In this document: one piece after another, positions 20,130 through 28,345 of the stretch
How positions within the stretch are numbered: position 1 is the stretch's first letter
Layout: every line of letters starts with the position of its first letter
Assembly: GCA_002363385.1 (NCBI GenBank)
Contig: DEVL01000003.1
Coordinates: 310,505 to 374,504 of the forward strand
From: Stenotrophomonas maltophilia
GTDB taxonomy: Bacteria > Pseudomonadota > Gammaproteobacteria > Xanthomonadales > Xanthomonadaceae
Direction of reading: 5' to 3'
Length of the DNA stretch: 64,000 nucleotides
Program-made: the position numbers and the translations under genes
The notes under the pieces: model-generated
The model's database searches: none
Seen by the model: only the letters and a program-made list of their open reading frames with translations
Told to the model about the DNA's origin: nothing

Positions 20130-20497
20130 ATTACCGTCGAATCCTGCATGGTGCGAAATTCTGGTTCTGGGTGGCGTTGTTCGTGGCGTACTCGGCTGGA
20201 GCGGTGGGTCTGGTGATGATCGACACCTATGACGATCGTTACCGAAGCCTGTCCAAAGTGCAGCTGACCTCGGTCAAGGCCGATGCCGAGGTGCGTCGTG
20301 CCGGTGCCAGCCAGGTCGCTGCGGTGTACCGCGCGCAGAGTGGCATGCCGTTCGCTTCGCTGCCCAGCGGCAGCACCTTCCAGGTGGTGTGGCCGGATGG
20401 CTCCACCGAAACGATGGTGATCATGGATCCGACCTCGTCGCTGGGCGTGGAGCCGGTGAAGAACTCGCAGGTCACTGCGGCTGATACCGCCAAGTGA
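20126..20497 (+). CDS. Small single-pass membrane protein, unknown
   Basis: The 123-residue product has one N-terminal transmembrane helix (FWFWVALFVAYSAGAVGLVMI) and a small periplasmic domain with a strand-turn pattern (STFQVVWPDGSTETMVIMDP). Its ATG overlaps the stop of the preceding gene (ATGA), so it likely acts with that protein. Function is unknown. Confidence 0.75.
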   Translation: MNYRRILHGAKFWFWVALFVAYSAGAVGLVMIDTYDDRYRSLSKVQLTSVKADAEVRRAGASQVAAVYRAQSGMPFASLPSGSTFQVVWPDGSTETMVIMDPTSSLGVEPVKNSQVTAADTAK

Positions 20498-20516
20498 CCT
20501 TCCGGCAGGGCCGGCC

Positions 20517-21218
20517 ATGTCCGACCTGCCTGTGCTGATCGTGCTGCCGGGCATGGATGCCACCGGCACGCTGCATGACGGCTTCATCAATGCGATGGCG
20601 GCGAGGGGCATTGCGGCGTCGGTCATTGCCTATCCGCATGACCGTCCGTTGGATTACCGCCAACTGCTTCCCTTCGTGCAGGCCGCGCTGCCGCGCGATG
20701 TACCGTTCGTCCTGTTGGGGGAGTCGTTCTCCGGCCCGCTGGCGTTGGCGGTGGCGGCCCGCGCACCCCGTGGCCTGCAAGGCCTGATCCTCACCACCAC
20801 GTTTGCCCGCGCGCACTGGCCGGCAGGGCGCGCGATGCGGCCGCTGCTGCGCTGGCTCCCGATGCGGGGCCTGCCGTCGCCGGCGCTGTCATGGTGGCTG
20901 CTCGGCCGCTGGGCGACGCCGGCGATGCGCGATGGGCTGCAGAAGGCGCTGGCCCAGGTGGACGTGCCGGTCTTGCGGGAGCGGCTGCGTGCCGTGCTGG
21001 AGGTGGACATGCGGGCTTGCGCGCCCGAGGTGGCGGTACCGGTGCTGTGTCTGCACGCCTCGGATGACCGCTTGCTGCCTGCGCGCGCGCAGCGCGAGTG
21101 GTCAGCACTGCTGCCGCACGCGCAGCAGCACAGCGTGGCCGGCCCGCACCTGCTGTTGCAGGCCAACCCGCAGGCTGCCGCCGACCTCGTCCAGCGTTTT
21201 GTCTGTAGGCTCGGCTGA
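20517..21218 (+). CDS. Alpha/beta hydrolase
   Basis: The 233-residue serine hydrolase has the oxyanion strand LIVLPGMDATG near the N-terminus, nucleophile elbow GESFSG (Ser about residue 71), acid HASDDRLLP and a catalytic His in VAGPHLLL. It lacks a signal peptide and is probably cytosolic. It follows the two membrane-protein genes by 19 bp and ends at a strong terminator shared with the convergent accC. The substrate is unknown. Confidence 0.85.
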   Translation: MSDLPVLIVLPGMDATGTLHDGFINAMAARGIAASVIAYPHDRPLDYRQLLPFVQAALPRDVPFVLLGESFSGPLALAVAARAPRGLQGLILTTTFARAHWPAGRAMRPLLRWLPMRGLPSPALSWWLLGRWATPAMRDGLQKALAQVDVPVLRERLRAVLEVDMRACAPEVAVPVLCLHASDDRLLPARAQREWSALLPHAQQHSVAGPHLLLQANPQAAADLVQRFVCRLG

Positions 21219-21244
21219 CGCGGCAGCACGCCGCAGGCAAACAA

Positions 21245-21268
21245 AAAGGCGGGGAAATCCCCGCCTTT
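21245..21268. terminator. Bidirectional terminator between the hydrolase gene and accC
   Basis: AAAGGCGGGGA (21245-21255) pairs with TCCCCGCCTTT (21258-21268), with an A-run on the left and T-run on the right. It separates convergent genes. Confidence 0.9.
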
Positions 21269-21300
21269 CTGCTGTCCGGCCTACCGCGTAGAACAAACGA

Positions 21301-22668
21301 TCAGGTCAGCGCGATCGACTTGTTCTTGCGTTCAGCCAGGCGCTTTTCCAGGTAGTGGATGTTCTGTCCACCGGCCTGGAAGCCCTTGTCGCGCATGATG
21401 CGCTGCTGCAGCGCGACGTTGGTCTTGATGCCGTCCACGACCAGCTCGCTCAGCGCCACGCGCATGCGCGCGATTGCCGTCTCGCGATCCGGGCCGTGCA
21501 CGATCAGCTTGCCGATCATCGAGTCATAGTTCGGCGGCACGCGGTAGCCACTGTAGATGTGGGTATCCACGCGTACACCGGGGCCACCCGGCGGATGGAA
21601 CGCGGTGATCTGGCCCGGGCTCGGCACGAAGGTCTCGGCGTCTTCGGCGTTGATGCGGCACTCGATCGCATGACCGGTCAGCACCACGTCGCTCTGCTTG
21701 ATCGACAGCTTCTGGCCGGCGGCGATGCGCAGCTGCTCGCAGACCAGGTCGATGCCGGTCACCATCTCCGTCACCGGATGTTCCACCTGCACACGGGTGT
21801 TCATTTCGATGAAGTAGAAACGACCGCCTTCGAACAGGAACTCGAAGGTACCCGCGCCGCGGTAGCCGATGCGGATGCAGGCTTCCACGCAGACCTTGCC
21901 GATCTCGTCGCGCAGCTCGGCGGTGATGCCCGGTGCCGGCGCTTCTTCCACCACCTTCTGGTGGCGGCGCTGCATGGAGCAGTCGCGTTCACCAAGGTGG
22001 ATGGCGTTGCCCTGGCCATCGGCGAGGACCTGGATCTCCACGTGACGCGGATTCTCCAGGAACTTCTCCATGTAGACCTGATCGTTGCTGAAAGCGGCCT
22101 TGGCCTCGGACTTGGTGGTCTCGATCGCGGCCTTCAACGAGGCTTCGGCATGCACCACGCGCATACCGCGGCCGCCACCGCCACCGGAGGCCTTGATGAT
22201 GACCGGGTAGCCGATCTCACGGGCGATCTTGGTGTTGGCCACGATGTCGTCGGTCAGCGGGCCGCCCGAGCCGGGCACGCACGGCACGCCGGCGGCCTTC
22301 ATCGCGCGGATCGCTTCCACCTTGTCGCCCATCAGGCGGATGGTGTCGGCCTTGGGGCCGATGAAGATGAAGCCGGATTCTTCCACGCGCTCGGCAAAGT
22401 CGGCGTTCTCCGACAGGAAGCCGTAGCCCGGGTGGATGGCCTGGGCGTCGGTGACTTCCGCCGCGGCGATCAGGGCCGGGATGTTGAGGTAGCTCTCCGA
22501 GGACGGTGCCGGACCGATGCAGACCGACTCGTCGGCCATGGCCACGTGCTTGAGGTTGCGGTCGACCGTGGAATGCACAGCCACCGTGCGGATGCCCAGG
22601 GTATGGCACGCGCGCAGGATGCGCAGCGCGATCTCCCCTCGGTTGGCAATAACGACTTTGTCGAGCAT
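21301..22668 (-). CDS. accC: Acetyl-CoA carboxylase, biotin carboxylase subunit
   Basis: This enzyme carboxylates biotin on AccB with ATP and bicarbonate, the committed step to malonyl-CoA. The 455-residue product begins MLDKVVIANRGEIALRILRAC and contains the ATP-grasp loop KASGGGGGRGMRVV, the biotin/bicarbonate-site EMNTRVQVEHPVTE, and HAIECRINAED. It follows accB after 10 bp, as in the usual accBC operon. Confidence 0.98.
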   Translation of the reverse strand: MLDKVVIANRGEIALRILRACHTLGIRTVAVHSTVDRNLKHVAMADESVCIGPAPSSESYLNIPALIAAAEVTDAQAIHPGYGFLSENADFAERVEESGFIFIGPKADTIRLMGDKVEAIRAMKAAGVPCVPGSGGPLTDDIVANTKIAREIGYPVIIKASGGGGGRGMRVVHAEASLKAAIETTKSEAKAAFSNDQVYMEKFLENPRHVEIQVLADGQGNAIHLGERDCSMQRRHQKVVEEAPAPGITAELRDEIGKVCVEACIRIGYRGAGTFEFLFEGGRFYFIEMNTRVQVEHPVTEMVTGIDLVCEQLRIAAGQKLSIKQSDVVLTGHAIECRINAEDAETFVPSPGQITAFHPPGGPGVRVDTHIYSGYRVPPNYDSMIGKLIVHGPDRETAIARMRVALSELVVDGIKTNVALQQRIMRDKGFQAGGQNIHYLEKRLAERKNKSIALT

Positions 22669-22678
22669 GGACTAATCC

Positions 22679-23167
22679 TTAGCCGATCACGAACAGCGGC
22701 TGGTCGAATTCGACCGGCTGGCCGTTTTCGCCCAGGATGGCGACGATGGTGCCGGAGACATCGGCTTCGATCGGGTTGAACATTTTCATCGCTTCGATGA
22801 TCGCCAGCGTTTCACCGGCCTTGACGGCCTGGCCGATCGACACGAAGGCCGGCTTGTCCGGCGAGGACGAGGCATAGAAGGTGCCGACCATCGGCGCGCG
22901 CAGCACGTGGCCATCGGGCAGGGCATTGCCGGCCTTGGCGGTGCCACCGGTGGAGGCTTCGGTCGGCGACTGCATCGGCATGGCCGGCGCAGCGGCCTGG
23001 GCCGGTGCCGGCGCCATCATCATCTGCGGCTGGGCCTGGACCATGCCGTAGCCGGAGACGGGCGCGCGCGACAGACGCACGGACTCTTCGCCTTCCTTGA
23101 TTTCGATTTCGGCGAGGTTCGACTCTTCCAGCAGGTCGATCAGTTTCTTGATTTTGCGGAGATCCAT
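22679..23167 (-). CDS. accB: Biotin carboxyl carrier protein of acetyl-CoA carboxylase
   Basis: This 162-residue carrier holds biotin on the Lys of IEAMKMFNPIEAD. The N-terminus (DLRKIKKLIDLLEESNLAEIEIKEGEESVRL) is typical, and a flexible Ala/Pro/Met-rich linker (about 45-80) joins it to the biotinyl domain. It is the third gene of the aroQ-lprI-like-accB-accC run, 54 bp after the LprI-like gene. Confidence 0.97.
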   Translation of the reverse strand: MDLRKIKKLIDLLEESNLAEIEIKEGEESVRLSRAPVSGYGMVQAQPQMMMAPAPAQAAAPAMPMQSPTEASTGGTAKAGNALPDGHVLRAPMVGTFYASSSPDKPAFVSIGQAVKAGETLAIIEAMKMFNPIEADVSGTIVAILGENGQPVEFDQPLFVIG

Positions 23168-23221
23168 AGGGGCCTCTTTAGCTCGTGGTGTCAGTGTGGT
23201 GGGAAGCGCGATGCGCTCGGG

Positions 23222-23644
23222 TCAAAGCAATTCGTAGAAATCGCGCAGCTGCCGCGTACGGTCGCGCGCGAGGGTGGTGAGGCAGTGCATCTGCGCGCCA
23301 TTGCGCGAGGTGCCATCGGCGTTGAAGGCGTAGACCGCATCGCAATCGTGATCGCGCAGCTGCATCCACGCGCGCTGGGCCAGGATCAGCTGCTTTTCCG
23401 CATCGGCGCAGTGCGTGCAGGCGCCTTCGGCGGCCTGGCTGCGCAACTGCTGGCGCGCCTGGGCGTACACCGCGTTCAATTCGGTATCGGCCTCGCTGGC
23501 CACATCCGAGGCGCACAGGTCCGATTCCATGGTGCCGCTCGGCTGCGCGCAGTCGATGCCTTCCGCGCTGCGATCAGCGGCGATGGCGGCGCCGCACAGG
23601 CAGCCCCACAGCGCGACGCTGGCGAGGACACGCGGCAGCGTCAT
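23222..23644 (-). CDS. LprI/DUF1311-like periplasmic protein
   Basis: The 140-residue product has a signal peptide (LASVALWGCLCGAAIAA) and a DUF1311/LprI-type domain: paired Cys (DCAQPSGTMESDLC), the helical ELNAVYAQARQQL, and AQRAWMQLRDHDCDA near the C-terminus. LprI is a lysozyme inhibitor in mycobacteria, so envelope protection is possible but not shown. Its ATG (23644) overlaps the aroQ stop as TGATG, so it is translated together with aroQ, an unusual insertion between aroQ and accB. Confidence 0.8.
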   Translation of the reverse strand: MTLPRVLASVALWGCLCGAAIAADRSAEGIDCAQPSGTMESDLCASDVASEADTELNAVYAQARQQLRSQAAEGACTHCADAEKQLILAQRAWMQLRDHDCDAVYAFNADGTSRNGAQMHCLTTLARDRTRQLRDFYELL

Positions 23645-24093
23645 CACGCGGAGGTGGCCGCCAGCCTGGTCAGCGCCGCATCCATCGCATAGCGATAGCT
23701 GTCCGCCCCGAACCCACAGATCACCCCGACCGCCTTGTCGCTGAAATAGCTGTGCTGGCGGAAGGGCTCGCGCGCATGCGGGTTGGACAGGTGGATCTCG
23801 ATGAAGGGCACGTCCACCGCGGCCAGCGCATCGCGCAGGGCCACCGAGGTGTGGGTGAAGGCCGCCGGGTTGATCAGGATGAAGGCCGTGCCGTCATCGC
23901 GGGCGGCCTGCGCCCGGTCGACCAGCACGTGCTCGGCATTGGACTGCAGGCTCTCCAGGGCATGGCCGGCGGCCTGCGCCTGGGCCAGCAGGGCCTGGTC
24001 GATCTGCGCCAGCGTGGTGTGCCCATAGACCCCCGGCTCGCGCGTGCCGAGCAGGTTGAGGTTGGGGCCATGCAGGACCAGCAGTTTCGCCAT
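23644..24093 (-). CDS. aroQ: 3-dehydroquinate dehydratase, type II
   Basis: This 149-residue enzyme is step three of the shikimate pathway. Type II signatures are LVLHGPNLNLLGTREP (with catalytic Tyr in VYGHTTL), LQSNAEH, ILINPAAFTHTSVALRDA, EIHLSNPHAREPFRQHS and ICGFGADSY. It heads the operon with the LprI-like gene and accBC. Confidence 0.97.
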   Translation of the reverse strand: MAKLLVLHGPNLNLLGTREPGVYGHTTLAQIDQALLAQAQAAGHALESLQSNAEHVLVDRAQAARDDGTAFILINPAAFTHTSVALRDALAAVDVPFIEIHLSNPHAREPFRQHSYFSDKAVGVICGFGADSYRYAMDAALTRLAATSA

Positions 24094-24168
24094 GGGTGCC
24101 GAACAACAGGAAAGGGCGGAGTCTGGCGGAACTGGTGGATCGTGTCCAGTTCGACGAAGTTACGCGTG

Positions 24169-24188
24169 TTTCAATCGTATGTTTGAAA
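24169..24188 (-). promoter_or_regulatory. Inverted repeat upstream of aroQ, possible operator
   Basis: TTTCAA-N8-TTGAAA lies about 76-95 bp upstream of the aroQ ATG, inside an AT-rich patch that is the likely promoter region of the aroQ-accBC operon. The regulator is unknown. The rest of the 273-bp gap (24094-24366) shows no gene. Confidence 0.35.
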
Positions 24189-24366
24189 ATTGAGTGGGAC
24201 CGTTGGGGTAGATGGATGTTGGCGGCTTGGGGTCGGCGACACGGCGGTTGCAGCCGGTGGCACCCGTTCATCGCATGGCAGGAAATGCGTGGATGTACGC
24301 CAGCGCGCACAAGGATCGTTGTGTGGACGCGGTGGCCTGGCGCATCAGGATGCCAACGCGCTTCTC

Positions 24367-25098
24367 TCAGGGCATGTCGGTCGCATCGAACAACATCCCG
24401 CCACGGCTCTTCAATGCGATGGTGCTCACCTCGCTGTGCCCCTTGTCCACCAGCATCTCTGCGGTCCGCTGCAGATAGTCCTTGAAGTGAGGCGTTTGCC
24501 GGTGGGTGTCATAGGCAGAGGCATCGGCGTAGATCTCAAAGAAGATCCAATGCTCCGGCTGATCCTGCCGTGTAACGGCATACATCGCCAGGACGCCCGG
24601 TTCGATCCGCATGGACTCGCGCATCTCCGCCGTGACGATCCGGGTGAATGCCGGTATATCCGCGGATTTGACCGTCACATCGACGATCCGGACCTCTGGC
24701 GTGTCGCCACGCTGCATGACCGAGAGGCGGTCCGGCTTCTCGGCAAGAAACACGGGCGTCGTTTCCGTCAACGTCTTGTCGGTGATGAGCGGCTGCGTGG
24801 CGTGCAGAAAATCGGCGTAATGCGCGGTCGCAAGATGCGTCTTCAACGCGTCCGCATCCGCGTAGATTTCGAAGACGTACGCCACGCCCGGCCGCTGGCG
24901 ATCAGTGACGGCGTGCATCGCCAGAACACCGGGCTCCGTCCGCAGGGAGGCGTCCATGTTGTGCCGGCCGGCAGCGTCGAACGCTTCCTGCCGGCCAGGG
25001 TCGGTGTGCAGCTCGAACATGCGCACGATGGGCTGTGCGGCAACGTCGGCACTTCCCAGTATCAGGGACATCAGCATCAGTGCTATCCAGCCGGTCAT
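24367..25098 (-). CDS. Exported protein with two ABM (quinol-monooxygenase-like) domains
   Basis: The 243-residue product starts at ATG 25098 with AAGGAG properly spaced and has a signal peptide (GWIALMLMSLILGSADVAAQP). Two antibiotic-biosynthesis-monooxygenase-type ferredoxin folds follow. Copy one has EPGVLAMHAVTDRQRPGVAYVFEIYADADA..H, and copy two has EPGVLAMYAVTRQDQPEHWIFFEIYADASAYDTH, so they are an internal duplication. Periplasmic ABM proteins are less common than cytosolic ones. It follows the frameshifted CMD-like gene by 20 bp and is probably co-transcribed with it. Confidence 0.8.
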   Translation of the reverse strand: MTGWIALMLMSLILGSADVAAQPIVRMFELHTDPGRQEAFDAAGRHNMDASLRTEPGVLAMHAVTDRQRPGVAYVFEIYADADALKTHLATAHYADFLHATQPLITDKTLTETTPVFLAEKPDRLSVMQRGDTPEVRIVDVTVKSADIPAFTRIVTAEMRESMRIEPGVLAMYAVTRQDQPEHWIFFEIYADASAYDTHRQTPHFKDYLQRTAEMLVDKGHSEVSTIALKSRGGMLFDATDMP

Positions 25099-25118
25099 GG
25101 TCTTCTCCTTCGCAGGGT

Positions 25119-25846
25119 TCAATGGGCGAGCGTGCCGCGCCGCGCCTGGTCCGCGCGATCGGCGGCCTCGGCACTGACCACGTCGCGCAGCACCGCCACG
25201 ACATGCTCCAGCTGCGCCTCGCTGAGCGCTACGTTCCGGCTGATGCGCATGTGCGCCTGCACCTGCGACTCCGTCCCTGCCATGGCCGACAGCGCGGCCA
25301 CGGTGGCGAGCTCGCGATCACCCCAGTCGAGGTTGTCGCGCGCAAAGATCGCGCCGAACAGATGTTCCTTGAGGTAGCGGTCGATTTGCGGGGAGAACGC
25401 GAACAGCGGGCCTGCGACGGGCTGACCCGACAACCGGGTCTGGTTGGCGGTGCCTACGGCCAGCATCTGGTCCGGCGCAGGCAGCGCGCCCGGCGCTTTC
25501 CCCTGTGCATCGTGAACGCCCTGTCCCTTGCGGTCCTCCACCACCGTCATGAAGGTGCCCAGCGCATTCAACGCGCGCGGAAAGCCTGCATAGGCGTAGA
25601 GCTGCCCCAGGATTTCCTTGATTTCATTGATCGTCAGCCCCGCGTCCAGTGCGGCGCGCAGTGCCGGTTCGAGGCGGTCAAGATCGCCGCCGCCGTGAAC
25701 GCGGCGATTGGCAGGATGGCCTGTTGGCGTGCAGAGAGAGCTGAGGGGGTGTTCATGTGGATATCCGTGGTGTGGGCGGGGGCCGGGTGCTGCGCCAGCA
25801 GGGGCAGGGCCATGCCAAGCAGAAGTGCCGCCGTGGCGGCCCGCAT
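25119..25846 (-). pseudogene. Carboxymuconolactone-decarboxylase-like gene with a frameshift
   Basis: A signal peptide (MRAATAALLLGMALPLLAQ) and the family's opening (SARQQAILPIAAFTAA) lie in one frame; the continuation (GDLDRLEPALRAALDAGLTINEIKEIL, LYAYAGFPRALNAL, then the C-terminal CMD repeat) lies in another. The shift falls in a GCGGCGGCG tract at about 25685-25694 and one missing base explains it. It is either a real frameshift or a sequencing slip. A longer start at ATG 25930 is possible. It is divergent from the LysR gene, its likely regulator. Confidence 0.75.
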
Positions 25847-25983
25847 GGTGCGGAGGTGGATGTGTCGGCCGTGCACCTGAGGATGCGATCGGGCAGCGGC
25901 CGCGAAGGCGGGGAAAAGCGGGGTGGGCATGGCGTTCCTGCTGGCATGGCCCAAGGTGGGGCGCACCCATGGTGCCGCACCGT

Positions 25984-26006
25984 TTTATGTGGATAAACCT
26001 GCAGGT
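25984..26006. promoter_or_regulatory. Palindromes in the CMD-like/LysR divergent region
   Basis: TTTAT-GTGG-ATAAA (25984-25997) abuts the perfect palindrome ACCTGCAGGT (25997-26006), in the 201-bp gap between divergent genes, about 45-60 bp before the lysR start. This is a plausible binding region for the LysR protein, though the motif was not compared with known sites. Confidence 0.35.
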
Positions 26007-26047
26007 CGCGAATAGAGTTATAAAAGCGGCTTATCAATGGGGCGATC

Positions 26048-26968
26048 ATGCGGCGCGAACACTACAACGACCTGCGCGCACTGATGGCGGTTGCCCAAGA
26101 GCGCAGTTTCACCCGCGCCGCCGCGCGGATGGGGGTGTCGCAGGCTGCGCTGAGCTATACCGTGCGGGTGCTGGAGCAGCGGCTGGGGATACGCTTGCTG
26201 ACCCGTACCACGCGCAGCGTGACACCGACCGAAGCCGGTGAACGGCTGCTGGCGCAGATCCGGCCGCACTTCGCCAGCATCGACAGCGCCATCGACGACC
26301 TGAGCGAACTGCGTGATCGGCCCAGTGGCACCTTGCGCATCAACAGCAGTGATCCGGCCAGTGAACAAGTGGTCTGGCCCAAACTGCAGGCTCTGCTGGA
26401 TACCTACGCGGACATCCGGGTGGAGATCACCGACCAGTCCAATCTGGCCGACATCGTCGCCGAGGGGTTCGATGCGGGCATACGCCTGGGCGAGCAGGTG
26501 GCCAAGGGCATGATCGCGGTACCGGTCACGCCGCCGCTCAGGATGGCCGTTGTCGGTGCGCCGGACTACTTCAAGCGGTGCGGGGTGCCGCGTACGCCCC
26601 AGGACCTGACCGTGCATGACTGCATCAACATGCGGCTGCTGACCCAGGGGGGGCTGTATGCGTGGGAGTTCGAAAAGGATGGCCGCAGCGTGAACGTGCA
26701 GGTGGAGGGGCGGCTGACGTTGAGCAGTGTGCGCCTGATCGTCCAGGCGGCACTGGAGGGCCGCGGCTTGGCCTGCGTGCCGGACCTGATCGTCGCCGAT
26801 GCATTGGCGGACAAGCGGCTGATGCGGGTGATGCAGGAGTGGTGCCCGCCCTTTCCCGGTTTCCATCTTTACTACCCAAGCCGGCGCCAGAACTCGCCGG
26901 CGTTCGCGCTGCTGGTCGAGGCGCTTCGATGGGATGGGGATGACGCACTGCTGAGAAAGCCTCAGTAG
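26048..26968 (+). CDS. LysR-family transcriptional regulator
   Basis: The 306-residue regulator has an N-terminal winged HTH (LRALMAVAQERSFTRAAARMGVSQAALSYTVRVLEQRLGIRLLTRTTR) and a substrate-binding domain of the CrgA/DsdC-like class (DIVAEGFDAGIRLGEQV). It diverges from the CMD-like/ABM genes and precedes the MFS gene, so it probably controls one or both. It is a paralogue of the regulator at 28340: both share YAWEFEKDG and HLYYPxRRQxSPAFA. Confidence 0.92.
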   Translation: MRREHYNDLRALMAVAQERSFTRAAARMGVSQAALSYTVRVLEQRLGIRLLTRTTRSVTPTEAGERLLAQIRPHFASIDSAIDDLSELRDRPSGTLRINSSDPASEQVVWPKLQALLDTYADIRVEITDQSNLADIVAEGFDAGIRLGEQVAKGMIAVPVTPPLRMAVVGAPDYFKRCGVPRTPQDLTVHDCINMRLLTQGGLYAWEFEKDGRSVNVQVEGRLTLSSVRLIVQAALEGRGLACVPDLIVADALADKRLMRVMQEWCPPFPGFHLYYPSRRQNSPAFALLVEALRWDGDDALLRKPQ

Positions 26969-27133
26969 TCCATGAACCCGGGGGCTGCTTATCAGTCCCC
27001 GCTGCGTGGGCCACCATGGCGCCCACTGAAACCACGCCCGGCTTCTGCCGCGCTGCCCAGCACTGTTTCTCTGCATCCTCCCTGCGCACCGCGCTGGGCG
27101 GCAACGCCATTGCTGCTTCATAGAGTGTCCACC

Positions 27134-28345
27134 ATGAGTCCTGTCGCCACCTCCATCCATGCGCATCGCGCTGCCGCCGCGCCGGCGCACTGGGCCGGCA
27201 TCTTCGCCATGACCCTGTGCGTGTTCTGCCTGGTCGCCTCGGAATTCATGCCGGTCAGTCTGTTGACGCCCATCGCCACCTCGCTCGGTGTTACCGAAGG
27301 ATGGGCCGGCTATGGGATTGCCATCTCCGGTGCCTTCGCCGTCATCACCAGCCTGTGCATCGCCCGCATCGCAGGTAACCGCGACCGCAAGACACTGCTT
27401 CTGCTGCTCACCGTGCTGATGGGCATCTCCGGTGTCATCGTCAGCCTCGCCCCCAGCTATCCGGTCTACATGATCGGACGCGCGCTGATCGGTGTGGTCA
27501 TCGGCGGCTTCTGGTCGATGTCGGCGGCGATCGCGATACGGGTGGTGCCGGCCGCGAGCGTGCCCAAGGCGCTGGCCGTCTTCAATGGCGGCAATGCGCT
27601 GGCGACGGTCGTGGCAGCTCCGTTGGGTAGCTACCTCGGCGGCATCATCGGCTGGCGCGGCGCCTTTCTGTGCCTGTTGCCGATCGCCGTGATCGCACTG
27701 GTGTCGCAATGGATCAGTCTTCCTGCACTGAAGCCGGCGCCTCGCCAGGCGACCGGCAGCATCTTCGCTGTTCTCCGGCGCCCGCTGGTGCTGCGCGGGA
27801 TGGCCGCCGTCGGGGTGTTCTTCAGCGGTCAGTTCATGCTGTTCACCTACCTGCGCCCGTTCCTTGAAACGGTGACCCAGGTCAGCGTGGGCACGCTGTC
27901 GATGCTGCTGCTTGCGTTGGGGGTGGCCGGCTTCGTCGGCACCGTGCTTATCGGGAGTTGCATCAGGAAGAGCGTGTACCTGCCGCTGATGATCATCCCA
28001 TTGGTCATGGCGGCCATCGCGGTGGGGCTCACCGTCTTCGGTCACTCCAGCCGCATGGCCTTCGTGCTTCTCGCTGCCTGGGGCCTGGTGGCGACTGCCG
28101 CACCGGTCGCCTGGTGGGCATGGCTGGCCCGGTCCATGCCTGAGGATGCCGAGGCCGGTGGCGGGCTGATGGTGGCGGTCGTGCAGCTCTGCATCGCGCT
28201 GGGGTCCACGGTGGGCGGGCTGCTTTTCGACGGCAGTGGCTACCGCGTGACCTTCATCGCCAGCGCGGCGGTGCTGCTTGTCGGTTCGCTGCTGGCTGCA
28301 CTTGCCGCGCGCACCCGCACGTCATCGCGCACCCGCACGTCATAG
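27134..28345 (+). CDS. MFS drug/sugar exporter (DHA1-type)
   Basis: The 403-residue 12-helix transporter has AHWAGIFAMTLCVFCLVASEFMPVSLL at helix 1, typical of AraJ/YdhP-type DHA1 efflux proteins, RNRDRKTLLLLL-like loop 2-3 residues, and GRALIGVVIGGFWSMSAAIA. ATG 27134 is chosen; an upstream in-frame extension lacks transporter sequence. The last codons lie in an 18-bp tandem duplication and overlap the convergent LysR stop by 6 bp. The substrate is unknown. Confidence 0.88.
   Translation: MSPVATSIHAHRAAAAPAHWAGIFAMTLCVFCLVASEFMPVSLLTPIATSLGVTEGWAGYGIAISGAFAVITSLCIARIAGNRDRKTLLLLLTVLMGISGVIVSLAPSYPVYMIGRALIGVVIGGFWSMSAAIAIRVVPAASVPKALAVFNGGNALATVVAAPLGSYLGGIIGWRGAFLCLLPIAVIALVSQWISLPALKPAPRQATGSIFAVLRRPLVLRGMAAVGVFFSGQFMLFTYLRPFLETVTQVSVGTLSMLLLALGVAGFVGTVLIGSCIRKSVYLPLMIIPLVMAAIAVGLTVFGHSSRMAFVLLAAWGLVATAAPVAWWAWLARSMPEDAEAGGGLMVAVVQLCIALGSTVGGLLFDGSGYRVTFIASAAVLLVGSLLAALAARTRTSSRTRTS
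28308..28343. repeat. 18-bp perfect tandem duplication at a convergent gene overlap
   Basis: CGCGCACCCGCACGTCAT occurs twice in a row (28308-28325 and 28326-28343). It adds RTRTSS to the end of the MFS protein and holds part of the stop of the opposing LysR gene. Confidence 0.9.

Noticed and set aside
26018..28045. Open frame of about 675 codons on the minus strand
   Set aside because: Antisense of the LysR and MFS genes; composition is His/Gln/Arg-rich without domain pattern.
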